Of a stretch of 64,000 nt of DNA, positions 1-8,766 are shown in pieces. The stretch is taken from assembly GCA_015060625.1 (NCBI GenBank), contig SUYC01000003.1:62001-126000 (forward strand), written 5' to 3'. This stretch comes from Xylanibacter ruminicola. Its GTDB lineage: Bacteria > Bacteroidota > Bacteroidia > Bacteroidales > Bacteroidaceae. Each line of letters starts with the position of its first letter. Positions within the stretch are counted from its first letter, which is position 1. The notes beneath the pieces are model-generated. The model saw only the letters and a list, made by a program, of their open reading frames with translations, did not search any database and had not been told where the DNA came from. The position numbers and the translations under genes are program-made.

Positions 1-1159
1 CGAACTGGGTCATGATGGTCTTGATGGTCTGGGGTTTGCCCAGGTCAATCTTCAACCATTCGCTGTCTGTTCCTTTGGGGCGCCAGAGTGTGCCGTTATT
101 ATCGTCGACGGCATAGGCGGGCTTGAAGTCTTCGTCGTAATATGATGAGGCCTCGACCTTACATCCTAATGCCAGATTCCTTGACTTGATGACTGATGGA
201 GCCAACAGGCCTACACCCTCGTGAGTAGGAGTGATTTTCTTGATAGTACCATCGGGCATAAACTCCATCTTGTCGATACACAACTGGCGATGGAAACCGC
301 GGTTTGAGTGCGGATTGTCGTGGCGATGATAAACTATGTAGCAGTTGTCGCCCTCCTGCAGTATGCTGTGGTGACCGGGACCATGAACAGTACCGTCGGC
401 ATTGGTCTCGAGTATGCATCCTTGGTACTTGTAAGGACCAAGCGGCTTATCACTGGTGGCATACTGCACACGGTAGGTATGATCGTGGCAGGAGCCCGAC
501 GAATACATAAAGTAGTACACGCCATTGCGCTTTAATACAAATGGCGCCTCAAAGAAATCGGTAACCTCGGTGTTTGGAATCAATCGTGTCTCCGAAAAGC
601 TCTTCTTATCGTCGTTCAACTTGCCTGCACCACAACCAAAGCCCTTGTAAATGCCCCAGGTGCCCCAATACATATACACGCTACCATCATCATCTACAAA
701 AGTCTGTCCGTCCAGTGTGATAGCGTTGGTTACAAAGCGGTCGGGCACCAGTACTGCATCGCTCTTGCCAAGGATATTCTTCCATGGGCCGCGAGGTGTC
801 TCGCTCACGCCCATGTGGAGTTGGCAGGGCTGACAATACACCATGTAATACTTGCCGTCTTTAGCATTCTGCATCACATCTGGCGCCCAAATCCAGTGGG
901 TATCGGGCCAGTTCATCGGCATCAGTGTCCAGTTGCCTAAATCCTTACTCATCCATACCTGTGCAGGCCCGAATCCTGCGCCGCTACCATCGGTGGTTGC
1001 ATAAATATAATAGGTATCGCCGAACTTCTTGATGGTAGGGTCGGCAAAGTATCCTGGCAATATGGGATTGCCAGTTGATGGGGCGTCATAGGCTTTCTGT
1101 TGTGCGCTCATGCCAAGCGAACAACAGACAAGTACCCCTATAGTCAGTAGTTTCTTCAT
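1..1159 (-). CDS. GH43 family glycoside hydrolase with C-terminal F5/8-type domain (3' end outside window)
   Basis: Secreted five-bladed beta-propeller glycosidase, probably an alpha-L-arabinofuranosidase or beta-xylosidase. It is missing from the ORF track because it runs off the window edge; I translated it from the ATG at 1157-1159. A signal peptide ends near MSAQ. The three GH43 acidic residues are visible: the base Asp in YFADPTI (about residue 40), the pKa-tuning Asp in WAPDV (about 94) and the acid Glu in FFEAPFV. After the catalytic domain, a discoidin-like segment begins around ALGCKVEASS and is cut at its start. It lies 9 bp downstream of the GH97 gene, so it is very likely the second gene of that transcript. 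Substrate cannot be read from the sequence; GH127 nearby favours arabinose-containing glycans. Confidence 0.9.
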   Translation of the reverse strand, partial: MKKLLTIGVLVCCSLGMSAQQKAYDAPSTGNPILPGYFADPTIKKFGDTYYIYATTDGSGAGFGPAQVWMSKDLGNWTLMPMNWPDTHWIWAPDVMQNAKDGKYYMVYCQPCQLHMGVSETPRGPWKNILGKSDAVLVPDRFVTNAITLDGQTFVDDDGSVYMYWGTWGIYKGFGCGAGKLNDDKKSFSETRLIPNTEVTDFFEAPFVLKRNGVYYFMYSSGSCHDHTYRVQYATSDKPLGPYKYQGCILETNADGTVHGPGHHSILQEGDNCYIVYHRHDNPHSNRGFHRQLCIDKMEFMPDGTIKKITPTHEGVGLLAPSVIKSRNLALGCKVEASSYYDEDFKPAYAVDDNNGTLWRPKGTDSEWLKIDLGKPQTIKTIMTQF

Positions 1160-1168
1160 ATCTATGTT

Positions 1169-3106
1169 TTACTTTTTTATCAGTTTCACAACAAATCCTC
1201 CGCCGCTGGCCATTTTGATGTGCAGTATGTCGTTGGCAGAGAGTGTTCTTGATTCTATGCGGTAGTCTTCGGCATTATGGTTGGCATTGATTCCATCAGT
1301 TACGATTGTTGCCTGATATGACTCGCCAGGACGTAGAAAGTCGAGAGCTATATCGACTTTCCTTTCGTCCCAGTTCGTTTGTCCGCCTACATACCAGTCG
1401 CTACCGTTGCGGCGGGCTGTTACCATATAACTACTAATATATCCTGAAAGAATTTTTGTTTCGTCCCAAGTGTCAGGAATCGACGTGATGATGTCTACAC
1501 ATTCCTGTTCGCGCTCATAGTTGGTTGGCGCATCGCAAAGCATGGTGAATGGCGAGTCGTGCATGACGTAGCATGCCAGTTGATGGCATCGTGTACCCAT
1601 CGATACAGGGTTCTGATAGCACTCCACCCAGTTGTGTTTGGTACCATTGCGCATGGCGCCTGGAGTAAAGTCTACATTGCCAGCCATCATGCGGATAAAT
1701 GGGAAGATGACGTCGTATCTAGGCATATCCGTCTCTTTCTTAGCCCAGCGGGCCTCCTCCATGCCAAACACGCCTTCGTAGTTCAGTATGTTGGGATAGG
1801 TGCGGTTCATACCTGTTGGGGTGTAGAATCCGTGATAATCCACAAACAGATGGTATTCTGCGCAGGTCTTTGCCAGTCGTTCTGCCATTTCTACCGCCGT
1901 CTGGTCGTTGCGATCCAGGAAGTCTATCTTCCAACCAGCGATGCCCATCTTTGTATACTTCTCGCAGGCTTCGCGCAGATGTTCGTCGAGCACATTAAAT
2001 ACCGTCCAAAGCACTATGTTTACGTTTTTTTTCTTTCCGTAATCTATCAGCTTCTGCAGGTCGATGGCGGCAATGGGATTCATAATATCGGCTTTGCTTG
2101 AGTCGTACCAACCTTCGTCTAGAACTACGTATGGGATGTGATTTTTGGCGGCAAAATCGATATAGTATAGATAGGTACGCGTGTTGATGCCTGCCTCGAA
2201 GTCGACACCTTTCAGGTTCCAGTCGTTCCACCAGTCCCAAGCCACTTTGCCAGGACGTATCCAACTGGTATCGCCTATCTGATTGGGTTTGGCAAGGGCA
2301 TATACCAGGTTGTTAACAGGCATTTCTGTATCGTTCTCGGTGATAGCCATCACGCGCCAAGGGTAACTACGGGCGCCAGTCGACTTTGCGATAAAATCCT
2401 CTGTTTCTGCCACATAGCTCATGCCGCGCCATTTGTAATAATCCATCTTCTTGGGATATTTGGCAAAGTCGGCTTTCAGCTTCAGTCCGTCAGCCTTCAG
2501 GAACATGCCCGGATAGGCGCGCAGGTCGCTCTCGAGGATTGTTACTTTCACTCCGCCACTCTCGATGGTGGCTGGCAGAAATATGTATTTATCCTTGGCC
2601 TTGCTCAGCTTCGTCTCGTCGTAGAAGTTCTGAAAGGCCATTGCGAAGGGCTTTTCGTCGTTGGTAGAGTAGGCTAGCCAGGCTTTGCTGTCTTCGGGGA
2701 AGCTGAAATCGGCCGTCTCGTTGTAAATAATCGTTTGTTTCTTATTGGTAGTGCTGAATCGATAGGCCACACCTTCGTCGTAGGCTCTTATCTGCAGACT
2801 AAATCCATCGTTAAGTTTAACATCCAACTGATTGCCTGCGATACGAATCTCCTTTTGCCTGTAAAACGGTGCCTGAATCGTTTCGTTGATGTTTTTGGAT
2901 TTAACAGAAGCAATTCTTAATCCATCGCGAAGGCTTGCCTTTACTGTTATCACCTGTTTGCCGTTGTGTGCAACACGGATGTTAAGTGCATCATCTACCG
3001 TCGCCACATTCTTTCCGTTGGGCGAAGTTACGATGTGATTCTTGGCTTGAAGCGAACCACACATTATTAATAAGGTGGCGAATGATAAGATTCGATTAAT
3101 CATCAT
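1169..3106 (-). CDS. GH97 glycoside hydrolase, retaining type (alpha-galactosidase-like)
   Basis: The 645-aa length is normal for GH97: N-terminal beta-sandwich, (beta/alpha)8 barrel from about residue 285, C-terminal beta domain. A signal peptide is present. The barrel carries AWDWWNDW, VVLDEGWY and GWKIDFLDR. The Asp in GWKIDF (residue 395) sits where retaining GH97 enzymes (the BT_1871-type alpha-galactosidase group) have their nucleophile; inverting SusB-type alpha-glucosidases lack it. A YEGVFGMEE segment supplies the likely acid/base Glu. I therefore infer alpha-galactosidase, or possibly another alpha-glycoside with an axial leaving group, rather than SusB-like alpha-glucosidase. It is the first gene of the leftward transcript, with a TATCTTTG -7 box at 3133-3140. 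The start could be either of two adjacent ATGs. Confidence 0.92.
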   Translation of the reverse strand: MMINRILSFATLLIMCGSLQAKNHIVTSPNGKNVATVDDALNIRVAHNGKQVITVKASLRDGLRIASVKSKNINETIQAPFYRQKEIRIAGNQLDVKLNDGFSLQIRAYDEGVAYRFSTTNKKQTIIYNETADFSFPEDSKAWLAYSTNDEKPFAMAFQNFYDETKLSKAKDKYIFLPATIESGGVKVTILESDLRAYPGMFLKADGLKLKADFAKYPKKMDYYKWRGMSYVAETEDFIAKSTGARSYPWRVMAITENDTEMPVNNLVYALAKPNQIGDTSWIRPGKVAWDWWNDWNLKGVDFEAGINTRTYLYYIDFAAKNHIPYVVLDEGWYDSSKADIMNPIAAIDLQKLIDYGKKKNVNIVLWTVFNVLDEHLREACEKYTKMGIAGWKIDFLDRNDQTAVEMAERLAKTCAEYHLFVDYHGFYTPTGMNRTYPNILNYEGVFGMEEARWAKKETDMPRYDVIFPFIRMMAGNVDFTPGAMRNGTKHNWVECYQNPVSMGTRCHQLACYVMHDSPFTMLCDAPTNYEREQECVDIITSIPDTWDETKILSGYISSYMVTARRNGSDWYVGGQTNWDERKVDIALDFLRPGESYQATIVTDGINANHNAEDYRIESRTLSANDILHIKMASGGGFVVKLIKK

Positions 3107-3132
3107 TTTTGTTAGAGTTTTGATTTCTGGTG

Positions 3133-3140
3133 CAAAGATA
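3133..3140 (-). promoter_or_regulatory. -7 box of the GH97-GH43 transcript
   Basis: TATCTTTG on the minus strand, about 27 bp before the GH97 start, matching the Bacteroidota TAnnTTTG consensus. Confidence 0.7.
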
Positions 3141-3165
3141 GTAACTTTCGGCTAAACGGAATAAA

Positions 3166-3199
3166 AATATCGTCTAATCTCGATGGTAAAATCGTCTAA
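3166..3199 (-). promoter_or_regulatory. Candidate HTCS operator (direct-repeat pair) for the GH97 side
   Basis: On the minus strand TTAGACGATTTT and TTAGACGATATT are spaced 22 bp start to start, just upstream of the GH97 -7 box. AraC-type dimers bind such two-turn direct repeats. A matching pair in the opposite orientation lies at 3221-3253. Confidence 0.6.
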
Positions 3200-3220
3200 A
3201 AAGCCTTATTTTATCTGTAT

Positions 3221-3253
3221 TTAGACTATTTTGTTAGTATCTTGGACTATTCT
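3221..3253 (+). promoter_or_regulatory. Candidate HTCS operator (direct-repeat pair) for the GH127-SusCD side
   Basis: On the plus strand TTAGACTATTTT and TTGGACTATTCT are spaced 21 bp and point toward GH127. The downstream -7 box is imperfect (TTATTTTG at 3279-3286), which suits an activator-dependent promoter. Confidence 0.6.
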
Positions 3254-3334
3254 TTCATCCGTTTCCGCTGATTTTTTGTTATTTTGCGGTCGAAATCAAA
3301 ACTCTAACGATTACTAACAATAACAAGTATAATA

Positions 3335-5737
3335 ATGAATAGACTATTGTTATCAGTTATCGGGGTTGCAAGTATCAGCCTTTCGGCAGCAGCCCAGACA
3401 CAAATTCAGGAGGTGCCCTTCACTCAGGTTCACCTCAACGACGGATTCTGGTCGCCACGTATCGAGATCAATCGTACCGTCAGCATCCCCTCGGCCTTCC
3501 ATGAGTGCGAGGTGAATGGTCGTTTCGACAACTTTGCCATCGCTGCAGGTTTGATGAAAGGTGAGCACAGGGGCGACTTCTCGTTCGATGATACCGATCC
3601 TTACAAGGTTATCGAAGGTGCCTGCTACTCACTCGCCGTACATTACGATGCCAAACTCGATCATTATCTCGACTCAGTGATTAACATCATCGCCAAGGCT
3701 CAGGAGCCCGATGGCTATCTTACTACGTGTGTTACTAATAAATGTACGCGCCTGAGCGGATGGTGGGGCACACACAAGTGGGAGAAGATTAACTCGCACG
3801 AACTCTACAACTCTGGTCACCTCATCGAGAGTGCCGTTGCCCACTATCGTGCTACAGGCAAGAAGACATTCCTGAATGTGGCTATCAAAAATGCCGACCT
3901 GGTTTGCAAGACCTTCGGACCTAACGAGGGTCAGATTCATCGTCCGGGTGGACATCCTATCATCGAGATGGCGCTCTGCAAGCTGTATAAGGTAACTGGC
4001 AACAAGAAATATCTGGAAGGTGCCAAGTATTTCGTGGATGAGACAGGTCGTTGTACCGATGGTCATCATCCTTCGGAGTATTCGCAGGACCATATGCCTA
4101 TCTTGCAGCAACAGGAGATAGTAGGTCATGCCGTGCGTGCAGGCTATCTGTACAGTGGTGTGGCCGATGTGGCAGCACTCACTGGCGACAAGGCTTATTT
4201 TGAGGCCCTTAAGCGCATTTGGGAGAATATGTCTTCGAAAAAGCTTTTCATCACAGGCGGTATAGGCAGTCGTCCGCAGGGCGAGGGCTTCGGACCTAAC
4301 TACGAACTGTATAACCACACGGCTTATTGCGAAACATGTGCTGCTATCGCCAATGTTTACTGGAACTATCGTATGTTCCTGGCTACAGGCGAGAGCAAAT
4401 ATATCGACGTTTGCGAGCGTGCACTATATAATAATGTGTTGAGTGGTGTATCGCTGAGCGGCGATAAGTTCTTCTACGACAATGTGCTGGAGAGCGATGG
4501 CGAACACGAGCGCCAGAAGTGGTTCGGTTGTGCCTGCTGTCCAGGAAACATCACCCGTTTTGTGGCTTCGGTACCTGGCTATATGTATGCCCTGCAGGGT
4601 AGGGACATCTACGTAAACCTGTATGCACAGGGCAAGGCTAAGATCGGTAAGGTAGAGCTGGAGCAGACCACCGACTATCCTTGGGATGGCAAGATCCGTA
4701 TCAAGGTAGCGAAGGGTGGTGGTAAGTTCGCCATCAAACTGCGCATCCCAAGTTGGCTGAAATCATCACCGACAAATAACACTCTCTATTTTTATAACGA
4801 TGCAGCCCCTGACTTTGCCATTACTGTTAATGGCAAGCAGGTGGCCGCAGGCAACACAGACTACGCTACCATCACTCGCAACTGGAAGAAGGGCGATGTG
4901 ATTGACATCGATTTCCCCATGAATGTGCGTCGCATCGTGGCTAACGACAATGCCGAGGACGATCGGGGTAAGGTGGCTCTGGAGCGTGGCCCTATCGTGT
5001 TCTGTCTCGAAGGTTCGGATCAGGCTGACGGCAAGGTGTTTAATAAGTATATCCTGAATGCCGCTGCCATTACAGCTCAGTACGACGCTAACCTGCTGAA
5101 TGGGGTTATCACCCTCAGTGGCGATGCCAAGGAGCTGCAGCAGGATGGCACCATCAAGGATGTGAAGTTCCGTGCTATACCTTATTCAACCTGGAACAAC
5201 CGTGGCGCACAGCAGATGGAAGTCTGGGTAGCCAATACCCCAGCCAAGGCTGTTGCCACACCTGCAGAGACTATCGCCAGCAAGGCTATGACCTTCAGCA
5301 ATCGTGGTCCTATCCAGAACGATGCGCCCGAGACTGCCCCCGTTGATTCATGGGCAGGTGGTGTGAACGATCAGTGGGAGCCCAAGCGCTCATCTGATAT
5401 CTCAAAGCCCTATCACTACTGGTGGCTGAAGCGTGGAACTACCGAGGCTGTCAGTTACCAGTTCGACAAGGAGTACGAGGTATCTAACGTGCAGGTATAC
5501 TGGCTCGAGTTCGATCATTACGATGGCGACTTCCGCACACCAGAGTCGTGGGCACTCTACTATAAGGATGCCAAAGGCGAGTGGCAGGAGGTTGAAGACC
5601 ATAGTCCTTACACCGTACAGAAGGATTGCTACAACAGTGTTGACTTCAAACCCGTACGCACCACAGGATTAAAGATTCTGGCTAAACTCCGCAAGGGCGA
5701 AAGTGGTGGAGTCCTGGAATGGAAAGTAAACAAATAA
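3335..5737 (+). CDS. GH127 beta-L-arabinofuranosidase-like protein (DUF1680)
   Basis: Secreted (alpha/alpha)6-barrel enzyme predicted to release beta-L-arabinofuranose, as HypBA1 of Bifidobacterium longum does from hydroxyproline-linked arabino-oligosaccharides. A signal peptide ends at SAAAQ. The unusual zinc/cysteine active site is complete: Glu333 and Cys335 in YCETC, and Cys401-Cys402 in GCACCPGN, matching the family's zinc ligands and nucleophilic Cys. After about residue 640 there is an extra roughly 150-aa C-terminal discoidin-like domain, making this 800 aa versus about 660 for the bifidobacterial enzyme. It is the first gene of the rightward PUL operon, 39 bp before susC. RG-II side chains are an alternative substrate, since GH127 members also act there. 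Confidence 0.93.
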   Translation: MNRLLLSVIGVASISLSAAAQTQIQEVPFTQVHLNDGFWSPRIEINRTVSIPSAFHECEVNGRFDNFAIAAGLMKGEHRGDFSFDDTDPYKVIEGACYSLAVHYDAKLDHYLDSVINIIAKAQEPDGYLTTCVTNKCTRLSGWWGTHKWEKINSHELYNSGHLIESAVAHYRATGKKTFLNVAIKNADLVCKTFGPNEGQIHRPGGHPIIEMALCKLYKVTGNKKYLEGAKYFVDETGRCTDGHHPSEYSQDHMPILQQQEIVGHAVRAGYLYSGVADVAALTGDKAYFEALKRIWENMSSKKLFITGGIGSRPQGEGFGPNYELYNHTAYCETCAAIANVYWNYRMFLATGESKYIDVCERALYNNVLSGVSLSGDKFFYDNVLESDGEHERQKWFGCACCPGNITRFVASVPGYMYALQGRDIYVNLYAQGKAKIGKVELEQTTDYPWDGKIRIKVAKGGGKFAIKLRIPSWLKSSPTNNTLYFYNDAAPDFAITVNGKQVAAGNTDYATITRNWKKGDVIDIDFPMNVRRIVANDNAEDDRGKVALERGPIVFCLEGSDQADGKVFNKYILNAAAITAQYDANLLNGVITLSGDAKELQQDGTIKDVKFRAIPYSTWNNRGAQQMEVWVANTPAKAVATPAETIASKAMTFSNRGPIQNDAPETAPVDSWAGGVNDQWEPKRSSDISKPYHYWWLKRGTTEAVSYQFDKEYEVSNVQVYWLEFDHYDGDFRTPESWALYYKDAKGEWQEVEDHSPYTVQKDCYNSVDFKPVRTTGLKILAKLRKGESGGVLEWKVNK

Positions 5738-5776
5738 AACCCAAAATAAAATCATTAAACCTAAAAACAAATTGGT

Positions 5777-8752
5777 ATGAATAAGCATTTATTATGTTTG
5801 CTTCTGTTGGGCGGCGCCGTTTCGGGCTATGCTGCAGAAGGTACATTGTCAGCCGTTGCTGCCATTACTCAGCAAGGTGTGACAGTAAAAGGTGCAGTCA
5901 AGGACGCTAAAGGCGAGCCGATTATCGGCGCCACAGTAACCGAAAAGGGCACCAAGAACGCAACCGTTACCGATTTCGACGGTAACTACTCTCTTAACGT
6001 ATCGAGCCGCAATGCCGTGCTCGTAGTAACTTACATCGGCTACAACACTCAGGAGGTGAAAGCCGGTAGCGACGTAACTCTCGAGGAGGACAACGCTCTG
6101 CTGAACGAGGTTGTTGTCATCGGTTATGGCACCCAGCGCAAGGGCGACATCACCTCAGCTATCACCAGTGTCAAGGCCGAGGATTTTGCGCAGGGAAACA
6201 TCCATGATGCGGGCGACCTGATTAAGGGTAAGGTGGCTGGTCTCACTATCTCTAACGGCTCGGGCGACCCCAGTGTAGCCTCCAGCATCCGCCTGCGTGG
6301 TATCATTTCTCTCTATGGTGGCAACTCTCCACTCGTATTGGTCGATGGTCTGGAGGGTAGTCTGAGTTCTGTTGCGCCTGAGAATATCGAGAGTATCGAC
6401 GTGCTGAAGGATGCATCGGCAGCAGCTATCTATGGTACGCGTGGTGCTGCAGGTGTGATTCTTGTAACCACCAAGGCCGGCAAGCGCGAGGCCACTACTA
6501 CCGCCAATTACAGTGGCTATGTTTCGTTAGCTACATTCGGAAAGAAACTCGACATGATGGATGGTTCTGATATCCGTGCTGGAAAGACTAACTATACCGA
6601 TCGCGGCTACGACACCGACTGGCTCGATGCTGTATCGCGCACAGCCCTTACCCATAACCATAACGTCAATGTCAGCGGTGGTAACAAGAGTACCTCTTAC
6701 AATGCCGATTTTACCTATCGCGACCAGCAGGGTGTGTTCATCAATACCTATAGCAAGGAGATGCGCTTCAATGGCGGACTGAGCCACTGGATGTTCAACG
6801 ATATGCTGAAGTTGCAGTTCAACATCCTGAAGCGCTGGCACGAGAATGGTCCTGTGAATGCTGCCAGTCAGCAGGTGTATCGCCAGGCCTTGATGCGCAA
6901 TCCAACCGAGCCCATCTATGCCGAGGATGGCAACTGGTACGAGAACTTTGGTATCAACTACTATTATAACCCAGTAAGCATCCTGAACGAGCAGACTGGC
7001 GAATACAAGACCGAAAGCACCCGACTGACAGGTAATATCACTTTGGAGCCCATCCGCGGCTGGCAGACAAATCTGATGCTCTCTACCGAGCGTTACAATG
7101 CCCACGACGAGGGCTACCAGTCGTCGAAGTATTACGGTCAGCGTGCTGAGTACCGTACGGGTTATGCCTACCATAGCTATAATTATAATAAGACCAACAA
7201 TCTGGAGCTTACTTCGACCTACAAGCACCAGTGGGGCGACCACCGTTTCGAGGCACTCGTGGGTTACAGCTACCAGTATCAGGTGGATGAGAACTTCTAT
7301 GCCAACAATACCAACTTCCTCAACGACTTCTTCCAGTATAACAATCTGGGTGTAGGTCAGTATCTGAAGGATGGTAAGGCCGGTATGGGTAGTGGTAAGA
7401 GCGATGACAAACTGGTTGGTTTCTTCGGTCGTGTTAGCTACGGTTTTGCCGATAAGTACAACGTACTGCTGTCTATGCGACGCGAGGGTTCTTCAAAGTT
7501 CGGAGCTAACCACAAGTGGGGTTCGTTCCCATCAGCATCTCTCGGATGGACCATCTCTAACGAGAAGTTTATGCAGGGCACCAAGTCGTGGCTCGACAAC
7601 CTGAAGCTGCGCGCTGGTGTGGGCGTAACGGGTGTCATCCCCAGTGGTCGTTATCTGTCGCTCACCACTTGGGCATTAGGTTCGCCTTACTATTATGATA
7701 ATGGTACCTGGAAACAGGGTTTGAAGGTTGACCAGAACCCTAACCCTGACCTGAAGTGGGAGAAATCAACCGAGTATAATGTGGGTATCGACTTTGCCGT
7801 ACTTGGCGACCGCATCTGGGGTAACATCGATGTGTATCGTAAGAAGACTGTCGATATGCTGTGGTGGTACGACGTGCCTGTTCCACCAAACCTCTACAAC
7901 CAGACTTTGGCCAACGTAGGCGAGATGCGCAACCAGGGTATCGAGGTGGCTATCAATGCCATTCCCGTGCGTACTAAGGATTTTGAGTGGAAGACCACTG
8001 CTACCTTTGCGCACAATGCTACCAAGCTGCTCAGTCTGAGCAACGACCTCTATGAAACTGCCAACAAGCACTATATCGCCTACCTTGGTGAGCCTATCTC
8101 ACTCTCTACACAGATTATGGAGGTGGGTAAACCTCTCGGACAGTGGTATGGTCTGAAGTCAGTTGGCGTCAGCGAGAATGGTCTCTGGCTGATTGAGAAT
8201 CCCACCACTGGTGCTATCGAGGAATTCAACGATAACATGCTGACCGATAAGGAGACTTATTACCAGAACCTGGGTAATGCTATCCCCAAAATCAATATCG
8301 GTTGGAGCAACACCTTTAAGTATAAGGACTTCGACCTGAACATGCAGTTCACCGGTCAGTTTGGCTACAAGATTCTGAACGAGGCCCGTGCCTACTATCA
8401 GAACAATGCCGTGACTTATAACCGCTTGAAAGATGCCGCCGTGGCTCCCTATGCCGATGGTAATGTGCTGAAGCCTGCTCAGAAGCAGACCTTTGTGAGC
8501 TACTACCTGAGCAATGGTAACTATCTGAAACTCGCTAACCTGACCTTAGGTTATAATGTGCCGTTGAAGGCCAACAAGTATGTAAAAGCCGTACGTGCTT
8601 ACCTCTCGGCCGACAATGTGTTCACCATCACTTCCTACAACGGTTTGGATCCTGAGCTCTCGAATGGCGATCCCCAGTACTCTGGTATCGACAGCCGCGA
8701 CAAGTATCCCACTATCCGCACTTACACATTTGGATTAAATGTTACATTCTAA
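5777..8752 (+). CDS. SusC/RagA-family TonB-dependent outer-membrane transporter
   Basis: The 991-aa outer-membrane importer of the PUL, taking up oligosaccharides or glycopeptides with energy from TonB. After the signal peptide comes a carboxypeptidase-regulatory-like domain (VKGAVKDAKGEPIIGATV, about residues 35-110). The plug domain follows (VVVIGYGTQRKGDIT, then NGSGDPSVASSIRLRG and ASAAAIYGTRGAAGVILV). Next is a roughly 750-residue beta-barrel ending in an aromatic residue (GLNVTF), as outer-membrane proteins do. There is no STN domain, so it is probably not itself an anti-sigma signalling receptor. SusD starts 15 bp downstream. Confidence 0.96.
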   Translation: MNKHLLCLLLLGGAVSGYAAEGTLSAVAAITQQGVTVKGAVKDAKGEPIIGATVTEKGTKNATVTDFDGNYSLNVSSRNAVLVVTYIGYNTQEVKAGSDVTLEEDNALLNEVVVIGYGTQRKGDITSAITSVKAEDFAQGNIHDAGDLIKGKVAGLTISNGSGDPSVASSIRLRGIISLYGGNSPLVLVDGLEGSLSSVAPENIESIDVLKDASAAAIYGTRGAAGVILVTTKAGKREATTTANYSGYVSLATFGKKLDMMDGSDIRAGKTNYTDRGYDTDWLDAVSRTALTHNHNVNVSGGNKSTSYNADFTYRDQQGVFINTYSKEMRFNGGLSHWMFNDMLKLQFNILKRWHENGPVNAASQQVYRQALMRNPTEPIYAEDGNWYENFGINYYYNPVSILNEQTGEYKTESTRLTGNITLEPIRGWQTNLMLSTERYNAHDEGYQSSKYYGQRAEYRTGYAYHSYNYNKTNNLELTSTYKHQWGDHRFEALVGYSYQYQVDENFYANNTNFLNDFFQYNNLGVGQYLKDGKAGMGSGKSDDKLVGFFGRVSYGFADKYNVLLSMRREGSSKFGANHKWGSFPSASLGWTISNEKFMQGTKSWLDNLKLRAGVGVTGVIPSGRYLSLTTWALGSPYYYDNGTWKQGLKVDQNPNPDLKWEKSTEYNVGIDFAVLGDRIWGNIDVYRKKTVDMLWWYDVPVPPNLYNQTLANVGEMRNQGIEVAINAIPVRTKDFEWKTTATFAHNATKLLSLSNDLYETANKHYIAYLGEPISLSTQIMEVGKPLGQWYGLKSVGVSENGLWLIENPTTGAIEEFNDNMLTDKETYYQNLGNAIPKINIGWSNTFKYKDFDLNMQFTGQFGYKILNEARAYYQNNAVTYNRLKDAAVAPYADGNVLKPAQKQTFVSYYLSNGNYLKLANLTLGYNVPLKANKYVKAVRAYLSADNVFTITSYNGLDPELSNGDPQYSGIDSRDKYPTIRTYTFGLNVTF

Positions 8753-8766
8753 AAACTGTTACTACA

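Noticed and set aside
1559-2101. 180-aa plus-strand ORF
   Set aside because: Shadow of the GH97 barrel on the opposite strand.
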